Both the position numbers and the translations under genes were made by a program. DNA of 41,655 bases, from IMG/VR virus record IMGVR_UViG_3300038701_001512, positions 1 to 41,655 of that record, one strand, 5' to 3'. Positions 7,887 through 15,378 of the stretch are shown in pieces. This stretch comes from a virus. The notes beneath the pieces were generated by a model that ran no database searches, was not told where the DNA came from, and saw nothing but the letters and a program-made list of their open reading frames with translations. Each line of letters begins with the position of its first letter. Position 1 is the first letter of the stretch.

Positions 7887-8063
7887 GTTATGGGGCTCGA
7901 AAGGCAGAGCGTAGAGAGGTACAACTGTTGACTACAATTCCCTGGGAGCAGGTAACCAATCCAATAAGACTCTTTAATAATTGCGAAGAACACTATTAGT
8001 ACTGTTAAAATTGGCCTGAGTGACGACTCTACTTTAACCCACCAACAAAGGAATAAACATATA
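7887..8063 (+). other. 177-bp intergenic segment with several hairpins; possible structured leader of the DNA polymerase gene
   Basis: Contains GCTC/GAGC, CCTG-GGAG-CAGG and GAGT-GACG-ACTC hairpins, and a longer pairing of GTAGAG with CTCTAC. Local composition is more GC-rich than the surrounding genes. It shares word order with the 7328-7398 element (GTAC..ACTGT, then ATTCCC.GGG). A weak promoter candidate, TTGCGA (7981) with TGTTAAAAT (8003-8011) and a 19-bp spacer, lies within it. No ORF with a credible start fills it. Confidence 0.4.
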
Positions 8064-9749
8064 ATGGAACCAGTACCTTATGAATTTAAAACTGTTGAAG
8101 AATTAAAAGATCTTATTGACTATGAAGAACTTGTAATGTTCGATACAGAAACAGTTGGACTATACGGCAAAATTCGCCTTGCTCAATTTCATCAAAAGTC
8201 TTGGGGCCATAAAGCAATTATGGTAGAATATCCCGATCCTTTTGCATTAGTTTCGGCGTTAACAAAAGCTCATTGTGTTATGCATAATGCTCATTACGAT
8301 ATTACAACAATACAGGAAAATCTTGGGCATATAACTTGGATGCCTGAACAATATGAATGTACTTTTTTACTTGGTAGATTGCATTATTATACACAAGATA
8401 GTTTTAGTCTTGATAATATTGTTATGTACGTTTTAGGTGTAGACATATATGGCGACGATAAAAAAGAAATGCATAAAGCTGATTGGAGTGTACCTATTCT
8501 TTCAGATAAGCAACTAGCTTATGCTGCAAGTGATGTTGTTTACTTACAACATGTATATGATGAAGTTAAAGCACAGAAAGATAATATAAATTATAAACTT
8601 GATATTTTAGCTAGTCGATATGCATTAGATTTTCAGAATAATGGTTTACCTTTTGACGAGGAAAAACTAAACTCACAGTATTCAAAAAATCAAAGACGTA
8701 TTGAAGAAATTGCGTTACCTATTAATTGTAATTCTTGGCAGCAAGTTCGACCTTATATTGGCTCACAGATGTCTGATGATTTAGGTTTATCTACTTTGAT
8801 TGCACAAGGTAATGAACGTGCTGCCGCGGTTAAAGAGACACGTAAATTAACTAAGGAAAACTCATTTCTAACTAAGTTTCTTAATACTGAAAGAGAAGGT
8901 TGTATTTTTGGTAAGTTCAAGTTTTCTCCTCGTTCAGGCCGTTCTTCGTCTGACGATCAAAACTTACAACAATTACCTAGATCAACTAAAGGTATATTTG
9001 GTGTATCAACTGAATGTGATGATGTTTTAATTTACTCAGACTTCTCACAAATGCAATTGAGAGCTGTTTGTGCTGTTACTGGCGATGTTACAATGCAAGA
9101 GCTATTTAGACAAGGAGAAGACTTACATGACTATGTTGCAAAAATTATTTTCGGTGAAGACTTTACAAAGACACAACGACAAATTTGTAAGACAGCTAAC
9201 TTTGGACTTTTGTTTGGTGCAGGGGTTGCAACCTTCCAAAATATTTTGCTCAAGCAAGCAGGACTATCGTTATCAGAAGACGAGGCCATGCGTATCAAGA
9301 AGAAATGGTTATCATTATGGAAGCAAGTAGCAGCGTGGCAAACTTCAGGCATTCGTGCTTGGAAGAAAAAAGATGCGTGGGAAACTCCACTAGGTAGACG
9401 ATACACAGCAAAAATGATGACAGATCAACTAGCAATGCAAATTCAAGGTTTTGAAGCAGAAGTAGCAAAGTTAGCAATGCATTATATGCTACCTAGGTTA
9501 ACTGAACTAGATAAGCGTATCAAATTACGTAACTTTGTTCATGATAGTTATATCTTTACATGTCCTAAAGAACGTATATTATATGAACAAGCTAGTTTAA
9601 TTATTGCCGAAAGTATGCAAGAAGGCTGGACTGAAATGTCTCAATCTGTTATGATTAAAGATCTACCAATGCCTGTGAATGTACGGGTAGGTTATAACTG
9701 GGGTGACATTGAGAATGGTGAATTTATTTACGAGTTTAACAAAGATTAG
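8064..9749 (+). CDS. Family A DNA polymerase with 3'-5' exonuclease domain (561 aa)
   Basis: Replicative polymerase. The proofreading domain is at residues 20-170: Exo I FDTET (D27, E29), Exo II HNAHYD (D79), Exo III Y153-x3-D157. Polymerase domain: motif A SDFSQMQLR (D326), motif B R372-x3-K376-x3-F380-G, then LLFG, and motif C VHDS (D494). Catalytic aspartates are intact. Three positions conserved in E. coli Pol I differ: Glu710 is Gln331, Tyr766 is Phe384 and Glu883 is Ser495. The compact length fits phage PolA enzymes lacking a 5' nuclease domain, which is encoded separately at 14285. Confidence 0.95.
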   Translation: MEPVPYEFKTVEELKDLIDYEELVMFDTETVGLYGKIRLAQFHQKSWGHKAIMVEYPDPFALVSALTKAHCVMHNAHYDITTIQENLGHITWMPEQYECTFLLGRLHYYTQDSFSLDNIVMYVLGVDIYGDDKKEMHKADWSVPILSDKQLAYAASDVVYLQHVYDEVKAQKDNINYKLDILASRYALDFQNNGLPFDEEKLNSQYSKNQRRIEEIALPINCNSWQQVRPYIGSQMSDDLGLSTLIAQGNERAAAVKETRKLTKENSFLTKFLNTEREGCIFGKFKFSPRSGRSSSDDQNLQQLPRSTKGIFGVSTECDDVLIYSDFSQMQLRAVCAVTGDVTMQELFRQGEDLHDYVAKIIFGEDFTKTQRQICKTANFGLLFGAGVATFQNILLKQAGLSLSEDEAMRIKKKWLSLWKQVAAWQTSGIRAWKKKDAWETPLGRRYTAKMMTDQLAMQIQGFEAEVAKLAMHYMLPRLTELDKRIKLRNFVHDSYIFTCPKERILYEQASLIIAESMQEGWTEMSQSVMIKDLPMPVNVRVGYNWGDIENGEFIYEFNKD

Positions 9750-9761
9750 AAAGGATTAAAA

Positions 9762-9995
9762 ATGGATATAGATATTAGATTAAATGAAACAATTGGCTGG
9801 AGTATTTTAGCTATAGGTTTAGTAATTATTATTTTAACTTTAGCATTTAATCATCATGATTATATGGTTAAAAAAGTAGCTGAAGATAATAAAACACAAA
9901 GAATATTAGCAGAACAAGGTTATACACCGCTCGAAATATCTTGTGCTTATAATATTGTTGCACCCGCTTGTGTATTACTTGCTGGGGGTAAATAA
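9762..9995 (+). CDS. Small membrane protein (77 aa)
   Basis: AAGGA six bases before ATG. One strong transmembrane helix at residues 12-30 (WSILAIGLVIIILTLAF), then a charged middle and a moderately hydrophobic C-terminal segment with two cysteines. Its stop overlaps the next ATG (TAATG). Function unknown. Confidence 0.7.
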   Translation: MDIDIRLNETIGWSILAIGLVIIILTLAFNHHDYMVKKVAEDNKTQRILAEQGYTPLEISCAYNIVAPACVLLAGGK

Positions 9996-10558
9996 TGACT
10001 AATATATTCGAACAAGGACTAGATGAAAAACATTGTATGGTTGATTTGGAAACACTGGGTACTAACTCACGTTCTCCCGTCATTCAGATTGGTTTAGTAT
10101 TTTTTACTATTCAAGGTATTCAAACACAAAGTCTTTTAACAGTTGATTTTGATGATGCTTTGAAATACGGTAAAGCCGATGGCTCAACAATTAAATGGTG
10201 GCTGCAGCAAGACACAGCAGCGCAAAAAACATTGTTTGAAAATCCTCGTTCTGCTGAAGAATGTGCTGAAATCATTGAAAAATTAATTACCGCACAAAAC
10301 CCCAATTATTTTTGGGCTCACGCTACTTTTGATTTTCCTATTTTGAATAGTATGTTTGACGCTATGGGCCGTAAAAGACCTGTACCATTTAGAACAGCTT
10401 ATGATTTGCGAACACTTGAATACTTTGCCGGTAATAATATAGAATGGGAAAAGCGAGAAGGTGTGTATCATAATGCACTTGATGATGCAACTTATCAAGC
10501 TAAGCATGCTATTAAAATGCTTCGTTATATTAAAACATTGAAAGGAGAGTTAAAATAA
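9995..10558 (+). CDS. DnaQ-like 3'-5' exonuclease (187 aa)
   Basis: DEDD-type exonuclease: MVDLETLGTNS carries the first Asp/Glu pair, HATFDFPIL gives the second Asp, and YHNALDDATYQA gives the HxAxxD end of the DEDDh type. Composition and length resemble the phage/Rv2179c-like (DUF5051) exonuclease group, which degrades single-stranded RNA or DNA ends. It follows a polymerase that already has a proofreading domain, so it more likely serves degradation or processing than proofreading. Confidence 0.85.
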   Translation: MTNIFEQGLDEKHCMVDLETLGTNSRSPVIQIGLVFFTIQGIQTQSLLTVDFDDALKYGKADGSTIKWWLQQDTAAQKTLFENPRSAEECAEIIEKLITAQNPNYFWAHATFDFPILNSMFDAMGRKRPVPFRTAYDLRTLEYFAGNNIEWEKREGVYHNALDDATYQAKHAIKMLRYIKTLKGELK

Positions 10559-10761
10559 TGGCTATTGCAGTTACAGTTAAAAATCCAAATGCTTTACGTA
10601 AAACAACTATTAATAGTAAAGAGCAAAAAAGAAAAGGTTGGTCTACACCTTATGGTTTTATTGACGCAGACAAACCTGTCACATATAATGAAGCGTTACG
10701 AATGGGCGCTGAGTTAGAGAATAGATTAAATGATATAAAAAGTGAGAAAAAAGATGTTTAA
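10558..10761 (+). CDS. Small basic hypothetical protein (67 aa)
   Basis: GGAG upstream, ATG overlapping the exonuclease stop. Lysine-rich N-terminus (RKTTINSKEQKRKGW) followed by a helical acidic end. It might bind nucleic acid; no family recognised. Overlaps the next gene slightly. Confidence 0.65.
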   Translation: MAIAVTVKNPNALRKTTINSKEQKRKGWSTPYGFIDADKPVTYNEALRMGAELENRLNDIKSEKKDV

Positions 10762-11017
10762 ATTAAACGACTATAGAATATTTGAAATATTAGTTAGTGC
10801 TGCTGTTGCTTTTACTGCTGAATATTTATTCAACGCACCTGAAAAAGTAGTATTGATATTATGGATAGCAGTGTTTTGGTTTTTAATTCTGTCTTTGATG
10901 CAGGACTTTATTGAAACAATTAGTTTTGCGTGGTCTAAGGGCAGAATATCTTGGGAGCGTAAACAAGTTTTACAACAACTAGGTGAATTACAAAAACTTA
11001 TTGAGGCTTTAAAATGA
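10754..11017 (+). CDS. Small membrane protein with two hydrophobic helices (87 aa)
   Basis: ATG 10754 (MFKLNDYR) is preferred over the in-frame GTG at 10742. Hydrophobic stretches at about residues 10-27 and 35-51 (VVLILWIAVFWFLILSL) predict two membrane segments, followed by a charged cytosolic helix. It ends four bases into the ThyA-family gene. Function unknown. Confidence 0.65.
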   Translation: MFKLNDYRIFEILVSAAVAFTAEYLFNAPEKVVLILWIAVFWFLILSLMQDFIETISFAWSKGRISWERKQVLQQLGELQKLIEALK

Positions 11018-11835
11018 CTGATAATTGGGAAGCAAGACAATACGGTGCATTAATTAATAAAATTATGCATAAAGGACAAAAAAGAGAAACACGTAATTTA
11101 GCCACTTATTCAATTTTTGGTGAAGTGATTGAAATTGATATTAGTAATTACTTTCCTTTATTACAAGGACGAAAAATGTTTTATAAGCCTGTATTAGGTG
11201 AATTAGCAGCAATGTTACGTGGACCAAAGAACGTACAAGATTTTAAAAAATTTGGTTGTAACTATTGGGATAGTTGGGGTTCTGAACCGACAGACAATCA
11301 CCTTGGTGGTGATATTGAGGTAGATTATGGGAATGCATGGATTGATTTTAATGGGTTTAACCAGCTTGAAGACGTGGTTGACAAACTACAAAACAATCCT
11401 GCAGATCGTCGTATTATTGTCTCAGGTTGGCGTCCTGACAGGCTTGATAAGCTCAGTCTGCCTTGCTGTCATATGCTCTACCAGTGGTATGTGCGAGGTG
11501 AATACCTTGACATGGTATGGTATCAGCGGAGTGTGGACACTATGGTCGGTTTACCTTCTGATATTATTCTTTGTGCTGCGTGGAATATTATTTTGGCTAA
11601 CCAATGCGGATATAAACCAGGTGTTATTAAATTGGTATTGGGCGATACTCACATATATGATAACCATGTTGGTGCCACTCTCGACTATTTACGGCAATTA
11701 AATAAAGTTAGTAAACCTAATCAAGTAAAATATGAAATAGACAAAACAGCTACTATTTCAAATTTCCGTCCTGAAATGTTAATTCTAGGTAATTACGAAC
11801 CTCAACCAGCTGTTAAATTTGATTTAAACGTATAG
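11014..11835 (+). CDS. Thymidylate synthase family enzyme, predicted dCMP methylase or hydroxymethylase (273 aa)
   Basis: Clear ThyA fold: R26 in the phosphate loop, E63, DRR at 131-133, active-site C152-H153 in LPCCH, QRS at 171-173, and GDTHIYDNH near 210-220. These match E. coli ThyA R21, E58, C146, QRS and H207/Y209. The dUMP-selecting Asn177 of E. coli (in GLPFNI) is Asp183 here (GLPSDI). That change is the hallmark of T4 dCMP hydroxymethylase, and the N229D mutant of L. casei ThyA accepts dCMP. I therefore infer a dCMP-modifying enzyme. The alternative is an unusual thymidylate synthase. Confidence 0.85.
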   Translation: MTDNWEARQYGALINKIMHKGQKRETRNLATYSIFGEVIEIDISNYFPLLQGRKMFYKPVLGELAAMLRGPKNVQDFKKFGCNYWDSWGSEPTDNHLGGDIEVDYGNAWIDFNGFNQLEDVVDKLQNNPADRRIIVSGWRPDRLDKLSLPCCHMLYQWYVRGEYLDMVWYQRSVDTMVGLPSDIILCAAWNIILANQCGYKPGVIKLVLGDTHIYDNHVGATLDYLRQLNKVSKPNQVKYEIDKTATISNFRPEMLILGNYEPQPAVKFDLNV

Positions 11836-11846
11836 GAGTTAAACTA

Positions 11847-11978
11847 ATGCCTTTATTTTTATTTATTTTATTATGTTTATTTTTATTTGTAGGTGAACCA
11901 GATATATTTGATTTGCTTATTGATAATACTAAAGATATGTTATCTCAACAAGCAACAGAGAAAGATTGTGACAAATGA
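11847..11978 (+). CDS. Very small membrane protein (43 aa)
   Basis: Starts MPLFLFILLCLFLFVG, a single hydrophobic helix, then an acidic tail (EPDIFDLLIDNTKDML). TAGGAG lies eight bases before the ATG, and the stop overlaps the next start (ATGA). Function unknown. Confidence 0.6.
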   Translation: MPLFLFILLCLFLFVGEPDIFDLLIDNTKDMLSQQATEKDCDK

Positions 11979-12154
11979 CACAGAAGAGAACAACTAAAGC
12001 CGAACGAATACGAGCAATTGCCGGTGAGATAGAAATAAAAAGTGCAGAGAAGCAAAATGCTTTACAAGGTATACGAGAGGCTAATGCATGGCTTACACGG
12101 GTAGATAGTGAATTACACAATTTACATCAACAATTAGAACTGGAGTTAAAATAA
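11975..12154 (+). CDS. Small coiled-coil-like protein (59 aa)
   Basis: Begins in an ATGA overlap and ends in a TAATG overlap with the MazG-like gene. Basic N-terminus (MTQKRTTKAERIR) followed by a long charged helix with leucine/isoleucine spacing (LHNLHQQLELELK). Coding is supported mainly by the tight junctions. Function unknown. Confidence 0.6.
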   Translation: MTQKRTTKAERIRAIAGEIEIKSAEKQNALQGIREANAWLTRVDSELHNLHQQLELELK

Positions 12155-12726
12155 TGCAAGCTATGACAATTACGGATAGAGTTATTCTTTGGAATAAACA
12201 ACGTTACGAGCAAGAATATAACTATGATTTAGCCGCGCAGCTTTTGTTAGAAGAAACTTCTGAGTTATTTGAAGCTAAATCTGATATTGATAAGCTAGAT
12301 GCTATTGGTGATATCTTTTTTGTAGCAATTGGTGTATTTTGGAAACTAGGCTTACCTAATGAAGTTATCCAACGTATATTTCATGATTTAGATTTAACAA
12401 AAGCAACTATTGAAGAGACTAATGATTTGTGTAATAACATTGAATACGCTATTATGGAAGAAGTTAGTGATGTTATTGGCGCTTATCCAGGTATTAAGTT
12501 AGCTTGCTATTCTGCATTTATTTGTGCTTTAGGTACGTTAAGAGGTATGAATATGCAACATACAATATATGACATTGTTCATGCTATTTGTGACAGTAAT
12601 CATACCAAAGAAATTAAAGGTAAAACACCTTCACATATTAAAGCTAATATAAATAAAGGTAAAGGCTACAAACCACCTACAGAAGCTTTAATGAATATTT
12701 ATAAGCAAAACAAGATTATTCATTAG
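12154..12726 (+). CDS. MazG-like nucleoside triphosphate pyrophosphohydrolase (190 aa)
   Basis: All-alpha NTP pyrophosphatase pattern: LLLEETSELFEA (E33, E34, E37) and, one helix later, KLDAIGDIFFVAIG (D49, D53) form the metal-binding EExxE/ExxD-like core. The C-terminal CDSNHTKEIKG...KGKGYKPP resembles the tail of phage MazG-type enzymes. It hydrolyses non-canonical or excess (d)NTPs to NMPs, so it could supply dCMP to the neighbouring deaminase and ThyA-family enzyme. Start with GGAG eight bases upstream. Confidence 0.82.
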   Translation: MQAMTITDRVILWNKQRYEQEYNYDLAAQLLLEETSELFEAKSDIDKLDAIGDIFFVAIGVFWKLGLPNEVIQRIFHDLDLTKATIEETNDLCNNIEYAIMEEVSDVIGAYPGIKLACYSAFICALGTLRGMNMQHTIYDIVHAICDSNHTKEIKGKTPSHIKANINKGKGYKPPTEALMNIYKQNKIIH

Positions 12727-12735
12727 GAGACTAAT

Positions 12736-13404
12736 ATGACTAGAGATGAACTACATAAAAGATTAATTGAAGTAGCTGCCCAATCACCAGCTAAAAAACG
12801 TAAAGTTGGCGCTATTATAGCTGTTGAATGGAAAGACAATGACTTTTGTATTATATCAGAGGGTTATAATTTTAATCCTTCCGGTGGCCCCTGTGAAACT
12901 GAAGAAAATATTACTCATGAAAATGTTGTACATGCAGAAGTAAATGCTATTAATGAGTATATTAAAACAGACTTAAAACTATTTGCCGATAGTCATGGTT
13001 ACGGACCGGAAATTACACAAAGTCAATTAAAGCTTTATTGCACTCATCCCCCTTGCGATGGTTGTAAAGCTGCTATTCTTGCTGCAAATATTGAATACGA
13101 AGTTATGGGTGATTTTCTTAAATTTGACAGTAACAAACCACGTATGGCCTTAGTTCCTGCCTCACTAGGTTACGAAGTTGGCAGAGTTGTCACTTACGGA
13201 GCCAAAAAATACAAAGTTAATAATTGGCGTAAAGTTAAGTCACAAGAACCTTATATTAACGCACTTGAGCGCCACTTAGCAGCGTATAAAAACGGTGAAG
13301 TTAACGATCCGGAAAGCGGTCTAAGTCACATGTCACATATTGCGTGTAATGCTGCATTTTTACTAGAGTTACAAGACTTACCAATTATAGAAGGAGATAA
13401 ATAA
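12736..13404 (+). CDS. dCMP deaminase fused to a DUF5664-like domain (222 aa)
   Basis: Residues 1-125 are a zinc-dependent deoxycytidylate deaminase: HAE at 66-68 (zinc His and catalytic Glu) and PPCDGC at 105-110 (zinc Cys107, Cys110). Residues about 132-215 (KPRMALVPASLGYEVGRV, TYGAKKYKVNNWRK, then ERHLAAYKNGE, DPESGLSHMSH) match the DUF5664 pattern found in phage dATP/dGTP diphosphohydrolase-like proteins. It would convert dCMP to dUMP and may hydrolyse a nucleotide. AGGAG lies directly upstream. The fusion is noteworthy. Confidence 0.88.
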   Translation: MTRDELHKRLIEVAAQSPAKKRKVGAIIAVEWKDNDFCIISEGYNFNPSGGPCETEENITHENVVHAEVNAINEYIKTDLKLFADSHGYGPEITQSQLKLYCTHPPCDGCKAAILAANIEYEVMGDFLKFDSNKPRMALVPASLGYEVGRVVTYGAKKYKVNNWRKVKSQEPYINALERHLAAYKNGEVNDPESGLSHMSHIACNAAFLLELQDLPIIEGDK

Positions 13405-13793
13405 TGGAAATATTTACAGCTGAATTTATAAATAATATAGCAAGAATTTGTCATGAAGCTAATAGAGCTTATTGTGTAACTATTAACGATCATTCGCAAC
13501 AACCATGGTGTAAAGCACCAGAATGGCAAAAAGATAGCGCTCGTAAAGGTGTAAAACTACATTTAAATGAATTGTACGATGGTAATATACCTCTACCAAG
13601 TAAATCTCATGAAAGTTGGCTAGCTGAAAAATTAAACTCTGGTTGGACTTATGGCGATACTAAAGATGAAACAAAAAAGACACATCCTTGCTGTGTGCCA
13701 TATGATAATTTACCGAATGAGCAAAAAGTAAAAGATTATTTATTTATTTCAATCGTAACCGCAATGTATAAAGGAAGACAAAATGCAAAATAA
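13404..13793 (+). CDS. RyR-domain protein (129 aa)
   Basis: Shows the ryanodine-receptor repeat (RyR) signature seen in many phage genes: ICHEANRAYCVTINDHSQQPW near residue 14, HESWLAEKLNSGWTYG in the middle, and KTHPCCVPYDNLPNEQKVKDYLF near the end. RyR domains in phages have no proven role; nucleotide or ligand binding has been suggested. Start overlaps the deaminase stop with GGAG upstream. Confidence 0.85.
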   Translation: MEIFTAEFINNIARICHEANRAYCVTINDHSQQPWCKAPEWQKDSARKGVKLHLNELYDGNIPLPSKSHESWLAEKLNSGWTYGDTKDETKKTHPCCVPYDNLPNEQKVKDYLFISIVTAMYKGRQNAK

Positions 13794-14280
13794 ACTATTA
13801 AATGACAATGAATTAGAATTAAAATTACGTACTAGTCCAGCTGACAGAGTAACACAAGAATACATGGAAAGTCGTATTGAACAAGTTGTATTCACGGCTA
13901 TGAAAGAAGTGTCTCGTGCTGATGATTGTACAACTATATGTACCATATATTTAGATAACGGCTACACAGTTAGAGGTGAAAGCGCTTGTGTAAATCCTGA
14001 GAACTACAATTCAGAAATTGGTGAACGTATTGCTTATGACAATGCAATTAATGCATTATGGCCTTTATTTGGTTTTTTATTAGCTGAAAGTCAGTATCAA
14101 AAAACTCCTAAAGTAGAAAATACAGGTAGACGTAAAGCAGATCTAAGTTTACCTTATGATGCTGCTGATGGTAAATGGCATGTAGAAGAAACATTATATC
14201 CTGAGTCTCGAGGTTATATTGTACATGACTTTGAAAGTAAAGAAGACGCACAAGAATTTATCAATAAAACAAAGGATTAA
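13783..14280 (+). CDS. Gp49-family phage protein with C-terminal extension (165 aa)
   Basis: Residues about 18-100 match the N4 gp49 / Sf6 gene 66 family: RVTQEYMESRIEQVVFT, then TICTIYLDNGYTVRGESACVNPENY and IAYDNAINALWPLFGFLL. The remaining ~60 residues (KWHVEETLYPESRGYIVHDF, then KEDAQEFIN) are an extension I do not recognise. Gp49 proteins occur widely in early/middle phage operons without assigned function. Overlaps the RyR gene by 11 bases. Confidence 0.82.
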   Translation: MQNKLLNDNELELKLRTSPADRVTQEYMESRIEQVVFTAMKEVSRADDCTTICTIYLDNGYTVRGESACVNPENYNSEIGERIAYDNAINALWPLFGFLLAESQYQKTPKVENTGRRKADLSLPYDAADGKWHVEETLYPESRGYIVHDFESKEDAQEFINKTKD

Positions 14281-14284
14281 TAAA

Positions 14285-15121
14285 ATGGACGGTACAACTG
14301 AAAACCTAGCTCAAAAATACTACGGTAATGGTATGAAAAAATCAATGAATGATGCTGTGTTCGCTGTAGATGGTGATATTATTGCTTATCGTACGGCTGC
14401 AGTATGTGAAGATCATTTTGAAGGTGCTGTAGAAAGTATTATTGACACAACACTTAAAGATATTGTATCTGATACAGGTATTCATAAAATGAGAATTTAC
14501 TTGTCTGGGGAAGATAATTTCAGATACAGAATTGCTATTACAAAACCATACAAAGGTAACCGTGGTAGTATTAAACGTCCTCGCTTTTTAGAACATGCTA
14601 AAGAATATCTTAAAACTCGTTATCGGGCTATTCAAATGCATGGTTATGAAGCAGATGATGGTATAGCAACCGATATGACTATTAATGGAGCTATTCATTG
14701 CGGTATTGATAAAGATATTTTACAAATACCTGGTTTGCATTATGACTATGTTAAAAAAGTATGGGCTGATATATCAGAAGATGAAGCTACACTTAGATTG
14801 TATCGTCAAGTGTTAATGGGTGATAATTCAGATCATATTCCTGGTTTACCTAAAGTGGGTGAAAAAACAGCAGAAAAATTAATTTTTGATCCTGAAACAG
14901 CTCATGAAGATGCTATATCTGTTTACAAGGAAATTTGTGCTGAAAAATTGCCTGATGTAGATCCACTAGTTTATTTTGCTGAGCAATACGCTTTAGTAGG
15001 TATGGTACGTAATGTAGATATGTTTAGTGTAATAACCCAGTATGTTGAGCATGACACAGCAGGTTTTCAACCTATTAAATTAGATGAAGAAGACATGCCA
15101 AGCACAGGAGTTCGATTGTAA
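14285..15121 (+). CDS. 5'-3' exonuclease / flap endonuclease-like (278 aa)
   Basis: Start at ATG 14285 with AAAGGA nine bases upstream; a longer in-frame ATG at 14219 would read through the preceding gene. VDGDIIAYR at 28-36 gives the first metal ligands, YEADDGIATDM the middle ones, and DKDILQIPG plus MGDNSDHIPGLPKVGEKTA the last acidic cluster and helix-hairpin-helix (H3TH). This matches T5 D15/T7 gp6-type enzymes that remove primers and supply recombination ends, complementing the PolA enzyme here. Confidence 0.9.
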   Translation: MDGTTENLAQKYYGNGMKKSMNDAVFAVDGDIIAYRTAAVCEDHFEGAVESIIDTTLKDIVSDTGIHKMRIYLSGEDNFRYRIAITKPYKGNRGSIKRPRFLEHAKEYLKTRYRAIQMHGYEADDGIATDMTINGAIHCGIDKDILQIPGLHYDYVKKVWADISEDEATLRLYRQVLMGDNSDHIPGLPKVGEKTAEKLIFDPETAHEDAISVYKEICAEKLPDVDPLVYFAEQYALVGMVRNVDMFSVITQYVEHDTAGFQPIKLDEEDMPSTGVRL

Positions 15122-15378
15122 TGAGTGACGAACCTATGACAGCCAAAGAGGCAATTAAATATATTGCGAAAGAATTTAACGTTCCTTCGCGGTATGCAAT
15201 GTCTAAGCAACTATCAGATGAGGAGTTAACAGTACAACCTATACAAATAAGTAATTATATGAATGGCACTAAAATGAGTGAGAAAGTAGCAAAGCGTTTT
15301 AATGAGGTGTATGGTGTTCTCATTAGTGACATTCATTACCCTTCTGACTTTCGCCGCACTTCACAAGAGGACATTTGA
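15121..15378 (+). CDS. Helix-turn-helix DNA-binding protein (85 aa)
   Basis: Residues 25-70 resemble a Cro/CI-type HTH: SRYAMSKQL as first helix, then QPIQISNYMNGTKMSEKVA as turn and recognition helix, and VAKRFNEVYGVLI. TAATG overlap with the exonuclease. In a genome with no integrase it is likelier a regulator of phage or host transcription than a lysogeny repressor. Confidence 0.72.
   Translation: MSDEPMTAKEAIKYIAKEFNVPSRYAMSKQLSDEELTVQPIQISNYMNGTKMSEKVAKRFNEVYGVLISDIHYPSDFRRTSQEDI

Noticed and set aside
7887-8063. Possible tRNA or group I intron fragment
   Set aside because: No acceptor stem, T-loop (GTTCNANNC) or anticodon arm can be drawn, and the group I P7 core is absent.
15121-15378. 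HTH protein as a lysogeny repressor
   Set aside because: No integrase, excisionase or divergent immunity region is present, and the gene sits inside the replication operon in the same direction.
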